A stretch of 43,727 bases of DNA from Chloroflexota bacterium. Lineage in GTDB: Bacteria; Chloroflexota; Anaerolineae; Anaerolineales; Villigracilaceae. A program made the translations under genes and the position numbers. The number at the start of each line of letters is the position of its first letter. The first letter of the stretch is position 1. This document shows, piece by piece, positions 18,321-26,905 of this stretch. Under the pieces are notes generated by a model. That model searched no databases and was not told the DNA's origin. It saw nothing but the letters and a program-made list of their open reading frames with translations. Where the stretch lies: NCBI GenBank assembly GCA_016866195.1, contig VGNF01000003.1, positions 1-43,727 on the forward strand, given 5' to 3'.

Positions 18321-19553
18321 ATGAGTAAAGCATCTCACGACCAGGTTTATCTCCGCGAATTAAACCTCTCCTTGGTACTGCGGTTGATACATACCCAGTC
18401 TCCTCTCTCGCGGGCACAGATCGCGATCACCACCGGCCTGAATAAATCCACGGTTTCGAGCCTGGTGGATGAATTACTCGGGTTCAATCTGATTCATGAA
18501 ACAGGTGTCAACTCGATGGGAACCGGACGGCCAGCCACTCTGTTGGAGATCAACCCGCAGGCTGGCTGCATTATCGGTGTGGAACTGGGTGTCGATTTTG
18601 TTTCTGTGGCGGTAACAGACTTTCTCGGCAATATCCTGTGGCGCAGAAAGGAGGACGCCGACCCCTCGGAGGATCAGGAGAAGATGATCAACCAGACCCT
18701 GACGATTGTCAGGGATGGCATGACCATCGGGAAGAACAGGAATTCCAGGATATTCGGCCTCGGCCTTGCCATACCCGGCACCGTGGATATTGAACATGGC
18801 GTCCTGATCTTCGCCCCCAACCTTCATTGGCGGAATGTTCAATTTGGAAGGATCTACTCGAAGAAAACCAGATTAAAGGTATTTGTGGAGAATGATGCCA
18901 ATGCCGCCGCGGTTGCCGAGCACCTGTTCGGAACCGCACGCCGCTGCCGTGATTTTCTCTTCGTATTTGCCGGTGTGGGGATAGGCGGCGGATTGTTCCT
19001 CAACGGAAAATTGTACCGCGGCAAGAATGGGTATGCCGGCGAGATTGGTCATTCCCCTATCATGGCCGAACCAGCTCAGACCGTATGCCACTGCGGCAAC
19101 CGCGGCTGCTGGGAGACCTACGCAAATCAATACTCCATCCTTCAGCGCGTCCTCGCCCGCCTGGAGGTCAAGCGCACGAGCATCATTCCAAAATTAACGG
19201 CGGAGCAAAATTCACCCCTCACCATCCCCCTGATCAAGCAGGCTGCCGATCTTGGGGATGTGGAGGCCATCGATTCGCTGGTCGAGGCCGGGCATGCCAT
19301 GGGACAGGGTTTTGCCGGCCTGATCAATGTTTTCAACCCGGACAAGATCATCCTGGGAGGCCCGTTAAGCATCACGGGTAAGTACCTGCTGCCTGCCATC
19401 AAGGAAACCATCGCGCGTCACGCTCTGCCCGAAATCGAACAGCAGGCCGAGGTATTGCTCTCCCCCTTCGAAGCAGATGCCAGTTTGATCGGCGCGATCG
19501 CTATCGTAGCGGATGATGTGCTGTCCAATCCCACTCATTATGAAAGGAGGTGA
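18321..19553 (+). CDS. ROK-family transcriptional repressor (NagC/XylR type)
   Basis: The 410-residue protein has an N-terminal winged helix-turn-helix (about 20-75, SRAQIAITTGLNKSTVSSLVD) and a C-terminal ROK domain with the zinc site (GEIGH and CHCGNRGCWE) and the FVENDANAAA motif. The phosphate-binding signature usual in sugar kinases (DxGGT) reads GVELGVD here, as expected for a repressor rather than a kinase. ROK repressors bind a sugar or sugar phosphate and then leave DNA. The gene heads the sugar ABC locus and has a near-perfect operator on its own promoter, so it most likely controls itself and the transporter. A very strong AAAGGAGGTGA sequence at its 3' end (19543-19553) precedes the short frame at 19571. 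Confidence 0.93.
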   Translation: MSKASHDQVYLRELNLSLVLRLIHTQSPLSRAQIAITTGLNKSTVSSLVDELLGFNLIHETGVNSMGTGRPATLLEINPQAGCIIGVELGVDFVSVAVTDFLGNILWRRKEDADPSEDQEKMINQTLTIVRDGMTIGKNRNSRIFGLGLAIPGTVDIEHGVLIFAPNLHWRNVQFGRIYSKKTRLKVFVENDANAAAVAEHLFGTARRCRDFLFVFAGVGIGGGLFLNGKLYRGKNGYAGEIGHSPIMAEPAQTVCHCGNRGCWETYANQYSILQRVLARLEVKRTSIIPKLTAEQNSPLTIPLIKQAADLGDVEAIDSLVEAGHAMGQGFAGLINVFNPDKIILGGPLSITGKYLLPAIKETIARHALPEIEQQAEVLLSPFEADASLIGAIAIVADDVLSNPTHYERR

Positions 19554-19570
19554 GGCTATCGAAGGGTTTC

Positions 19571-19633
19571 ATGGGTAACGATTTTGAAAACGAATCGAAC
19601 TTGAAGAAAATATTCTATAGGAGAGAAGAATGA
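19571..19633 (+). CDS. Possible 20-codon leader ORF coupled to the binding-protein gene
   Basis: An ATG-initiated frame of 20 codons (MGNDFENESNLKKIFYRREE) ends at a TGA that overlaps the ATG of the solute-binding protein gene as ATGA. A strong AGGAGG lies 20 bases before its ATG, further than usual. If translated it would couple initiation of the binding-protein gene to a short leader. It could equally be chance: the binding-protein gene has its own GGAG site inside this frame (19620-19623). Confidence 0.3.
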   Translation: MGNDFENESNLKKIFYRREE

Positions 19634-20910
19634 ACAAAAAGTTGTTTGCTCTGCTGAGCACCCTCATACTTGCTTCCCTGGCGCTGGCTGCATGCGGCGG
19701 GGGAGGCGCGGCGACCCAGGCGCCTGCCGCCGGTGGCGGCAAGGTGGAAGTCTTTTCGTGGTGGACCGGGGGAGGTGAAGCAGCGGGTCTTGAGGCGATG
19801 ATCAAAGTCTTCAACGAGAAATACCCGGATGTGGAGTTCATCAATGCCGCCGTAGCCGGTGGAGCCGGCACGAATGCCCGCGCCGTCCTGGCCACCCGCC
19901 TGCAGGCGGGTGATCCGCCGGATAGCTGGCAGGGTCACGCGGGTCAGGAATTGATCGGCACGTACGTGGCCGGCGGTCAGATCGAGCCTTTGAACGAACT
20001 GTACGAAGCCGAGGGCTGGCTCGCCGTCATGCCCGAGACGCTGATCCCGCTCATCTCCCAGGACGGAAACATCTACTCCGTGCCGGTGAACATCCACCGC
20101 GCGAATGTCCTGTGGTACAACCCGGGCATCCTGGAAGCCAATGGTGTGGAAGTTCCCTCCACCATGGATGAATGGTTCGCAGCCATGGACACCCTGAAGG
20201 CTGCCGGCGTTCAGCCCCTTGCTTTGGGCGAACAGTGGACCAAACTGCACCTGCTTGAAACCGTCCTGCTCGGCACGCTGGGCGCGGATGCATACAATGG
20301 GTTGTGGGATGGCTCCACAGATTGGGGCAGCGCTGAGGTCAAGACCGCCATCGATAATTTCGCCAAGGTTCTAACGTATGCCAATACCGATTCCGCTTCG
20401 CTATCCTGGCAGGATGCCGCACAACTTGTCGTGAACGGGGATGCGGCGTTCAATGTGATGGGCGACTGGGCGGCGGGTTATTTCATCGAATTGGGAAAGA
20501 CTGCCAACACGGATTACGGTTGGGCTCCCACACCCGGCAGTGTCGGCGTCTTCCAATTCCTCTCGGACTCCTTCGTACTTGCCGTGGGTGCACCGGATCC
20601 TGAAGCCGCAACTTCCTGGTTGAAGATCGCCGGCTCCAAGGAAGGGCAGGAAGCCTTCAACCCGGTGAAGGGCTCCATCTGCGCCCGCACCGACTGTGAC
20701 AAGACACTATTCGGTGAATACCTGCAATCTGCCATGGCCGACTGGTCTTCCAACAAGGTCGTTGGCTCGCTGACTCACGGCGTAGTCGCAAACGACTCCT
20801 GGAAGACTGAAATCGACACCGCCCTCGGCTTGTTCGTTTCTGATGGAAATGTGGATACCTTCCAAACTGCCCTGGTTGCAGCCTGCACCAGTTCAGGTCC
20901 CTGCAAGTAA
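19630..20910 (+). CDS. ABC sugar transporter, solute-binding lipoprotein (family 1)
   Basis: The 426-residue protein has a lipoprotein signal peptide ending in the lipobox LALAAC, with C22 as the predicted lipidated residue, then a short Gly/Ala/Pro linker and a family 1 extracellular binding fold beginning VEVFSWWTGGGEAAGLEAMIKVF. Such proteins capture sugars outside the cytoplasmic membrane and deliver them to a MalF/MalG-type permease, here encoded by the next two genes. The start is the ATG at 20 codons into the leader frame, with GGAG 7 bases upstream. Two Cys pairs near the C terminus (ICARTDC, ACTSSGPC) may form disulfides. An intrinsic terminator follows, which would make this gene the most expressed of the unit. 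Confidence 0.93.
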   Translation: MNKKLFALLSTLILASLALAACGGGGAATQAPAAGGGKVEVFSWWTGGGEAAGLEAMIKVFNEKYPDVEFINAAVAGGAGTNARAVLATRLQAGDPPDSWQGHAGQELIGTYVAGGQIEPLNELYEAEGWLAVMPETLIPLISQDGNIYSVPVNIHRANVLWYNPGILEANGVEVPSTMDEWFAAMDTLKAAGVQPLALGEQWTKLHLLETVLLGTLGADAYNGLWDGSTDWGSAEVKTAIDNFAKVLTYANTDSASLSWQDAAQLVVNGDAAFNVMGDWAAGYFIELGKTANTDYGWAPTPGSVGVFQFLSDSFVLAVGAPDPEAATSWLKIAGSKEGQEAFNPVKGSICARTDCDKTLFGEYLQSAMADWSSNKVVGSLTHGVVANDSWKTEIDTALGLFVSDGNVDTFQTALVAACTSSGPCK

Positions 20911-20927
20911 ATCTTGGTGTTAGAATC

Positions 20928-20965
20928 GTTGAGGCTCCGGAGTTCGGAGCCTCAACCTTTTTTTT
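20928..20965 (+). terminator. Intrinsic terminator between binding protein and permease genes
   Basis: A perfect 12-bp stem (GTTGAGGCTCCG with its complement, 20928-20939 and 20945-20956), a 5-base loop and a run of eight T. As it precedes the permease genes with no new promoter evident, partial read-through is likely. Confidence 0.93.
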
Positions 20966-20985
20966 GAGCCTTCAACGAGGATCTC

Positions 20986-21873
20986 ATGATCAGAGACAAA
21001 GACCGCATCCTAAACCTCATTCTCATCTCCCCCTCGATCCTGGCTGTTTTGATCTTCATTTATGCGTTCATCGGATGGTCCATTCGCGTATCTTTGAGCA
21101 AATGGAAGGGTCTCACACCTGATTACACGTGGAATGGTTTGAATAACTTTACAGAACTTTTCGCCGATCCCCGCTTTGCCGTGGATGTGAGAAACACGCT
21201 GATTTTCACGGGAGTGTTCGTGGCCGGCAGCCTGCTGCTCGGTTTTTTTCTGGCTGTCATGCTGGACCAGGGCTTGAGGGGTGAAGGGTTTTTCCGAAGC
21301 CTGTTTCTTTTTCCGATGGCAATTTCCTACATCGTCACCGGTGTGGTGTGGCGATGGTTGATGAATCCCGCCATGGGGACACGCCTAAGTGGTTTGAATT
21401 TGTTATTTTCCTATATCGGACTCGACTCGCTTGCCAGTGCCTGGCATACCACACCCAGGTGGGGCATGGCAGCAATCGCACTTGCCGCCATCTGGCAGAT
21501 GTCCGGCTACACGATGGCCCTGTACCTTGCCGGGCTGAGGGCAATTCCGCAGGAATTGAAGGAAGCCGCCCAGATAGATGGAGCCAGCGAACTACAAATA
21601 TACCGTCATATCATGCTACCACTGCTCGCTCCGGTCACGCTCTCCGCCTTGATCATCCTCGGTCATATGTCCCTGAAGGTATTCGATCTTATCGTGGCGA
21701 TCGCAGGAAAGCAGCTCGAGCTGGACGTTCCGGCGATCTACATGTGGCAGGCGACGTTTGACGGTCTGTTCTACGGACGTGGTGCCGCGATCGGCATCCT
21801 GCTTTTGATCAGCGTTGCGGCGTTGATCATCCCCTACATTCGGTTCACACTCAAGACAGAGGCACAGCAATGA
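20986..21873 (+). CDS. ABC sugar transporter permease, MalF/UgpA type
   Basis: The 295-residue protein has six membrane segments and the EAA loop ELKEAAQIDGASELQIYRHIMLP near residues 186-208, the site that contacts the ATPase. It forms half of the membrane channel for the sugar delivered by the upstream lipoprotein. Its TGA overlaps the ATG of the second permease gene as ATGA, so the pair is translationally coupled. The ATG has a weak purine-rich site (ACGAGG) upstream. Confidence 0.94.
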   Translation: MIRDKDRILNLILISPSILAVLIFIYAFIGWSIRVSLSKWKGLTPDYTWNGLNNFTELFADPRFAVDVRNTLIFTGVFVAGSLLLGFFLAVMLDQGLRGEGFFRSLFLFPMAISYIVTGVVWRWLMNPAMGTRLSGLNLLFSYIGLDSLASAWHTTPRWGMAAIALAAIWQMSGYTMALYLAGLRAIPQELKEAAQIDGASELQIYRHIMLPLLAPVTLSALIILGHMSLKVFDLIVAIAGKQLELDVPAIYMWQATFDGLFYGRGAAIGILLLISVAALIIPYIRFTLKTEAQQ

Positions 21874-22688
21874 AAGGGCTTCGCATCGGCAAGAACTGGT
21901 TGTACCTGCCATTGATCGGGATGGCCGTTTTCTATCTGCTGCCAATGTATGTCATATTGGTCACGGGCTTCAAGAGCTTTGGGGAGATCGACCTGAAAAC
22001 CATGTGGAATCTGCCGCGGGGAATAGCCCTCGACAACTACATTGAAGCTTATTCCAAGCTGGCGCCCTCCCTCTGGAACAGTTTTTCCATGGTCATACCT
22101 GCCGCCATCATCTCCTCCTTCCTGGGGTCGCTCAATGGCTTCATCCTGGCCAAGTGGAAATTTCGCGGCGCCGATTTCATCTTCCCTTTCATCCTGTTCG
22201 GGATGTTCATTCCCTACCAGAGCATCCTCATTCCACTGGTGCAGTTCATGAAGGCGGTGGGCATCACCGGCCTGGCCGGGCTGGCAATGGCACACATTAT
22301 CTACGGTATTCCAATCACCACGCTCACCTTTCGCAATTATTACGCCAGCCTGCCGCAGGAACTGCTCGAAGCCGCTAAGATCGACGGAGCGGACATGTTG
22401 GGAATCTACCGCTACATCCTGCTGCCCATTTCACTTCCCAGTTTTGTTGTCGTATTGATCTGGCAATTCACCTCGGCATGGAATGACTTCCTGTTCGCGG
22501 TGGTCCTGACAGGAAACACGGATTGGCCCATAACCGTCGCGCTGAACAACATGGCGGGGAGGGGAATCATATCCTGGAATGTGCAAATGGCCGGGTCGTT
22601 GCTTGCGGCACTCCCCACTCTGTTGGTGTACATTTTCCTTGGGCGATACTTCCTGCGAGGTCTGCTGGCTGGATCCCTCAAAGGCTAG
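21870..22688 (+). CDS. ABC sugar transporter permease, MalG/UgpE type
   Basis: The 272-residue protein has six membrane segments and the EAA loop ELLEAAKIDGADMLGIYRYI near residues 165-187. It is the second half of the channel. It starts within the stop of the first permease gene (ATGA). No terminator is seen after it; a 440-base non-coding stretch with palindromes follows before the oxidoreductase gene. Confidence 0.94.
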   Translation: MKGLRIGKNWLYLPLIGMAVFYLLPMYVILVTGFKSFGEIDLKTMWNLPRGIALDNYIEAYSKLAPSLWNSFSMVIPAAIISSFLGSLNGFILAKWKFRGADFIFPFILFGMFIPYQSILIPLVQFMKAVGITGLAGLAMAHIIYGIPITTLTFRNYYASLPQELLEAAKIDGADMLGIYRYILLPISLPSFVVVLIWQFTSAWNDFLFAVVLTGNTDWPITVALNNMAGRGIISWNVQMAGSLLAALPTLLVYIFLGRYFLRGLLAGSLKG

Positions 22689-23129
22689 TCTGTTCAATTC
22701 AACCGCCAGGGGTAAAACCACTCCGCTCAAGGACCGATGGCGACCAAACTGTCTCACCTCACCACATTGTTGCCCTTCGCATTGTGTCGCCTGGGTTGAT
22801 ATTCTTAGAAATTACGAAAATCCGGAAGGATCAGCCCTTTACGCCTGAATCAGAGCGGTTTGCTTCATGGCAGCGGATGTATTCACACCCTTACTTGCCA
22901 TCATTTTTTCCGCTAAACGTGATTTTCATCACCGTGATCCTTCTCACCATGACTGCGTCACCCTGTCGGGGGATCAGATTCTGCGTCGCAGGGCTGGGAG
23001 GGCTGTTTGGGCAGAGGAGGATCGGGTGAGGCAGCGACCCGCTTAACCCGCACGCCGGGTTCTCGTTCAATATCCTTCTCATTGCACCGGTCTTCCCATC
23101 GATCCTGCCGCCTCAGAAAGGAAATTGAA
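22689..23129. other. Long intergenic region with a palindrome cluster
   Basis: No convincing gene is seen here: open frames that cross it have no ribosome site and no domain. The notable content is a cluster of short inverted repeats at 22919-22962, listed separately. A ribosome site AAAGGA (23118-23123) precedes the next gene. Confidence 0.6.
22919..22962. promoter_or_regulatory. Cluster of GTGA/TCAC inverted repeats
   Basis: Two perfect GTGA-N6-TCAC dyads stand side by side (22919-22932 and 22934-22947); between them ATCAC-C-GTGAT (22928-22938) is itself a perfect dyad, and TGAC-TGC-GTCA (22950-22960) follows. The dyad centres are about 15 bases apart. This looks like a multi-site operator for a CRP/FNR-like or other dimeric regulator about 170-210 bases upstream of the oxidoreductase gene. 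No strong promoter was identified downstream of it. Confidence 0.4.
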
Positions 23130-24116
23130 ATGGAAAAGATCCTGAATTGGGGCTTGCTCTCCACAGCCCGGATTAATCGAGCACTGATTAAGCCATTGAC
23201 CGCATCCAAACGTACGCGTTTACTGGCCGTGGCGTCGAGATCCCAATCCACCGCCGACGCCTATGCGCATGACTGGAATATCCCAAGGGCGTATGGATCT
23301 TATGAATCCCTGCTCGACGATCCCGAAATCGATGTCATTTACATTCCCCTCCCGAACCACTTGCACGCCGAATGGACGGTGAATGCTTTGCGTGCCGGCA
23401 AACATGTCCTGTGCGAGAAACCGCTGGGGTTGACCCTTGAGCAGGTGGATTCGATGGTCAAAGCCTCTCGCGAATCCGGCAGGGTTCTGGCAGAAGGATT
23501 GATGTATCGTCATCACGCTCAGACCTTGAGAGTGAAACAGATCGTTCGAAACGGGGACTTGGGCAAGGTGCAATTCATTCGCGGCAGTTTTTCATTCAAA
23601 CTCAACCGTGAAGGGGATTATCGGAACTTCAAACACATGGGAGGAGGCAGCCTCTGGGATATCGGAATATATCCGATCTCGTACGCGCGGATGATCGTCG
23701 ACGAAGATCCCGAGGAGGTGTTTGGTTGGCAAAGCCAAGGTCAGGGAGGATGCGATATCAGCTTCGCCGGGCAGATGAAATTCCCCAACGGAGTGATCTG
23801 CCAGTTTGACAGCAGCTTCGACTCGCCCTTTTATTCTTCCATGGAAATCGTTGGAACTTCCGCGACCCTGTCGATCCCCAAACCGTTCAAACCGGGAAAA
23901 TCGAATACCCTTTTGATCCGCCGCGAGGACGAGGAGAAGCCCATGACTATCAAAGGCGGGGACTTGTATCTTGGAGAAGTTGAGGACATGGTCAGCTCCA
24001 TCCTAGAAGGAAAACCTCCGAGGGTGACTTTGCAGGATAGTCGCGGGAATATCGCAACGATCCTGGCCTTGCTAGATTCAGCTGAAAAACGCTTGCCGGT
24101 ATCATTCAAAGAATGA
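23130..24116 (+). CDS. Gfo/Idh/MocA-family oxidoreductase
   Basis: The protein has 328 residues from the ATG at 23130, which follows AAAGGA; the open frame upstream to 23007 is not family-like. The N-terminal Rossmann domain contains LNWGLLSTARIN at residues 5-16, VIYIPLPNHLHAEW near 69-82 and the conserved E96-K97-P98 with the catalytic-region Lys. The C-terminal domain has GGGSLWDIGIYPIS. The family oxidises or reduces sugars and related substrates with NAD(P). Placed between the permease and ATPase genes of a sugar importer, it probably acts on the imported sugar or a product of it; the substrate is not deducible. A promoter for the ATPase gene follows. Confidence 0.9.
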   Translation: MEKILNWGLLSTARINRALIKPLTASKRTRLLAVASRSQSTADAYAHDWNIPRAYGSYESLLDDPEIDVIYIPLPNHLHAEWTVNALRAGKHVLCEKPLGLTLEQVDSMVKASRESGRVLAEGLMYRHHAQTLRVKQIVRNGDLGKVQFIRGSFSFKLNREGDYRNFKHMGGGSLWDIGIYPISYARMIVDEDPEEVFGWQSQGQGGCDISFAGQMKFPNGVICQFDSSFDSPFYSSMEIVGTSATLSIPKPFKPGKSNTLLIRREDEEKPMTIKGGDLYLGEVEDMVSSILEGKPPRVTLQDSRGNIATILALLDSAEKRLPVSFKE

Positions 24117-24132
24117 TCGGGTTGAACCTTAC

Positions 24133-24160
24133 TTGAAACTGAACCATAAGGGGTTATAAT
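24133..24160 (+). promoter_or_regulatory. Promoter of the ABC ATPase gene
   Basis: TTGAAA (24133-24138) and a perfect TATAAT (24155-24160) are 16 bases apart. The predicted start is about 28 bases before the ATG at 24195, which has a GGAGGT site. The ATPase and GH13 genes may thus be expressed apart from the permeases. Confidence 0.8.
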
Positions 24161-24194
24161 CAGATCACTATATTTCCACGACTGGAGGTTAACC

Positions 24195-25295
24195 ATGGCA
24201 AGCGTAACATACAAAAACGTCTTCAAGAAGTTCGGCGATTTAACCATCATCAAGGACCTGGATTTCCAGGTGGAGGACAAGGAATTCCTGGTCCTGGTCG
24301 GGCCGTCGGGATGCGGGAAAACCACTGCTCTGCGCCTGCTGGCCGGGCTGGAGGAAATCACGGAAGGCCTAATTACCATTGGGGATCGCGTGGTCAATGA
24401 CATTGCCCCCAAGGACAGGGATATTGCCATGGTCTTCCAATCGTATGCCTTGTACCCTCATCTTTCGGTGTACGACAACATGGCATTCGGGCTTAAACTG
24501 CGCAAAACCCCCAAAGGTGAAATCAAGCGGCGGGTGACCGAAGCAGCGGAGATCCTGGGCATCACAGAATTACTGCAGCGAAAGCCTCGTCAGCTTTCCG
24601 GCGGGCAGCGACAGCGAGTTGCGGTAGGAAGGGCTATCGTGCGTGAACCCAAGGTATTTCTTTTTGACGAGCCCCTTTCCAACCTGGATGCAAAACTGCG
24701 CGTGCAAATGCGCGCAGAGATCAGCAAACTCCATCAACGTCTGCAGACTACCTTCATCTACGTCACGCACGATCAGACCGAGGCCATGACCATGGCCACC
24801 CGCATCGCGGTGATCAACAAGGGAATTCTCCAGCAATTGGATACGCCGCAGGTCCTGTACGACCGGCCATCGAATCTTTTCGTCGCCGGCTTCATCGGCT
24901 CTCCCTCGATGAATTTCTTTCCCGCAAAACTTTCCAAGGACGGCGATGGAATTATCGTGGACACCGTGGACTTCAAGGTAAAGATCCCTTCCAAGCATGC
25001 TGAGCCGTACAAGAGTCTGGGCGGGAAGGAAATCATTTTCGGGATTCGACCGGAAAACATCCACGATCCCGAATTTGCTCCACCGAATATTCAAGGTGAA
25101 AAAATTGCTGCGAAGGTGGATGTGACCGAGCTGATGGGCAATGAAACCCTGTTATACCTGGTCAGCGGTAAAAATACGTTCGTGGGACGGGTGGATCCGC
25201 GATCGAAGTTCCATGTTAACGATTCTGTGCAGGTGGTCTTCGATATGGATAAATTCCATATCTTTGATAGAGGTACCGAGGAAGTCATCCGCTGA
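24195..25295 (+). CDS. ABC sugar transporter ATPase, MalK/UgpC/MsmK type
   Basis: The 366-residue protein has Walker A GPSGCGKTT (36-44), Q loop with FQSYALYPH (81-89), signature LSGGQ (134-138), Walker B FLFDEP (155-160), the H-loop THDQTEAM, and a C-terminal MOBE/TOBE regulatory domain from about 240 with IFGIRPENI. It powers import by the MalF/MalG-type permeases upstream. The TOBE domain is the place where MalK-type ATPases are modulated by regulators. In many bacteria such an ATPase is shared by several sugar importers, and its own promoter here would allow that. Confidence 0.95.
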   Translation: MASVTYKNVFKKFGDLTIIKDLDFQVEDKEFLVLVGPSGCGKTTALRLLAGLEEITEGLITIGDRVVNDIAPKDRDIAMVFQSYALYPHLSVYDNMAFGLKLRKTPKGEIKRRVTEAAEILGITELLQRKPRQLSGGQRQRVAVGRAIVREPKVFLFDEPLSNLDAKLRVQMRAEISKLHQRLQTTFIYVTHDQTEAMTMATRIAVINKGILQQLDTPQVLYDRPSNLFVAGFIGSPSMNFFPAKLSKDGDGIIVDTVDFKVKIPSKHAEPYKSLGGKEIIFGIRPENIHDPEFAPPNIQGEKIAAKVDVTELMGNETLLYLVSGKNTFVGRVDPRSKFHVNDSVQVVFDMDKFHIFDRGTEEVIR

Positions 25296-25315
25296 TTCCA
25301 CGTTGCAATGATCCC

Positions 25316-25347
25316 ATGCGCGAGTCGTGAGATTCGCGCATTGTTTT
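25316..25347 (+). terminator. Probable terminator after the ATPase gene
   Basis: An 8-bp stem (ATGCGCGA, 25316-25323, with TCGCGCAT, 25334-25341) and a 10-base loop is followed by TGTTTTA. The stop of the ATPase gene is 21 bases upstream. The weak T-tract suggests partial termination before the GH13 gene. Confidence 0.6.
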
Positions 25348-25375
25348 ATCAAGCTTCGGTCCAGGATTCTTTTGC

Positions 25376-26839
25376 ATGACCACTCCCGATTGGGTCAAAG
25401 ACGCCATCTTCTATCAAATCTTTCCGGATCGGTTTGCGCGATCGAGCCGCAAGGCGGATATCGGATTTGAAGCCTGGGAGTCCCCGCCCACCCAAAACGG
25501 ATTTAAGGGGGGAGATCTGTTCGGCGTGATCGAAAAGCTGGATTATCTGCAAGACCTGGGGATCAACGCCCTCTATTTCAATCCGGTTTTCGCATCCGCC
25601 TGCAATCACCGCTATCACACCTACGATTATTACAATGTCGATCCCCTGCTCGGTGGCAATGATGCTTTAAAGGAGTTGGTGGATTCCGCTCACAAACGCG
25701 GCATTCGAATTCTTCTCGATGGAGTCTTTAATCACGCCAGCCGGGGATTTTGGCAGTTTCACCACGTCCTTGAGAATGGCGGTGGTTCCCCATACAAGGA
25801 TTGGTTCATTTTCGACGAGGAGCGGTTGCGCGGACACAAGCACTGGGGCGCTTATCCCACACCTCATGAGAGAAAGGCCTTACAGCATGAAGACAGCCTG
25901 ACTGCCATCGGATACCGCGCCTGGTGGAATCTGCCTGCCTTGCCCAAATTCAACACAAGAACACCGGCTGTCCGGGATTTCCTTTTCAGCGTGGCTGAAT
26001 TTTGGATCCGTTTTGGCATCGACGGCTGGCGCCTGGATGTGCCGGCTGAGATCGACGACGATGAGTTCTGGCGTGAATTCCGTCGAAGGATCCGGGCGGT
26101 CAATTCTGAGGCTTACATCGTGGGGGAAATCTGGCATGAAGCCAACCGTTGGCTGCAGGGCGATCAATTCGACGCGGTGATGAATTACCTGTTCACCGCC
26201 GCGGCGTTGGGATTTTTCGCCGGTTCACATCTTAATTTGCAGATGGTGTCACATGCCGGCGGGATCAAGGACCGCGTCCGGCGCATGCACGCACACGACT
26301 TCGCGAACGAAGTGGACCGGATCCTGAATCTTTACCCAAGGGAAATCACTTTTGCCCAATTCAACCTGCTCGACAGCCATGACATGCCGCGGTTTCTTTC
26401 ATGCGTTAATGGAGACAAAGCTTCGTTAAAGCTTGCCTGGCTGTTCCTGTTTACCATGCCCGGCGCGCCCTGTATTTATTACGGGGACGAGATTGGTATG
26501 GATGGCAGTCACGATCCGGATTGCCGCAAAGCCTTCCCTTGGGAGGTTTCAAAGTGGGATCAAGAACTCCGCGGGTATCTCAAGGCATGCATATTCATGC
26601 GGAAGGACCAGCCCGCGTTGCGCCACGGTGACTATCAACGAGTTCACGTTGAGGACGACCTGCTGGTGTACAACCGATCATCCAGCGAACATGAGGTCGT
26701 GGTCGCGATTAATGTGTCAAATGTCGAAAAGCAATTGCAATTGCCTTTCACTACCAAGGGCGAGATGATTTTCGGTAGCGGAAGTAAATCCGAGAACGGG
26801 TACTCTATTCCTCCGCGCAGCGGAATTGTTTTCCAATAA
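25376..26839 (+). CDS. GH13 alpha-glycosidase (neopullulanase/cyclomaltodextrinase-like)
   Basis: The 487-residue protein is a GH13 (alpha-amylase family) hydrolase starting DWVKDAIFYQIFPDRFARS. Catalytic residues are the nucleophile D221 (GWRLDVPAE), the acid/base E251 (IVGEIWHEA) and D336 (LLDSHDMPR); DGVFNHASRGF is conserved region I. There is no signal peptide, so it acts in the cytoplasm, and it lacks the extra N-terminal domain of most cyclomaltodextrinases. With the importer upstream it would break down incoming alpha-glucosides or maltooligosaccharides to glucose or maltose. The last gene of the sugar locus; exact specificity is not deducible. Confidence 0.93.
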   Translation: MTTPDWVKDAIFYQIFPDRFARSSRKADIGFEAWESPPTQNGFKGGDLFGVIEKLDYLQDLGINALYFNPVFASACNHRYHTYDYYNVDPLLGGNDALKELVDSAHKRGIRILLDGVFNHASRGFWQFHHVLENGGGSPYKDWFIFDEERLRGHKHWGAYPTPHERKALQHEDSLTAIGYRAWWNLPALPKFNTRTPAVRDFLFSVAEFWIRFGIDGWRLDVPAEIDDDEFWREFRRRIRAVNSEAYIVGEIWHEANRWLQGDQFDAVMNYLFTAAALGFFAGSHLNLQMVSHAGGIKDRVRRMHAHDFANEVDRILNLYPREITFAQFNLLDSHDMPRFLSCVNGDKASLKLAWLFLFTMPGAPCIYYGDEIGMDGSHDPDCRKAFPWEVSKWDQELRGYLKACIFMRKDQPALRHGDYQRVHVEDDLLVYNRSSSEHEVVVAINVSNVEKQLQLPFTTKGEMIFGSGSKSENGYSIPPRSGIVFQ

Positions 26840-26905
26840 GCCAGAGATAATCGAAATCAAATACAGATCGTTTGCTTTAGCGATCCGCCAAGGAGATCTT
26901 CGCCA

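Noticed and set aside
22523-23029. A 168-codon plus-strand frame crossing the end of the second permease and the gap after it.
   Set aside because: It overlaps a well-supported permease gene in another frame and has no family features.
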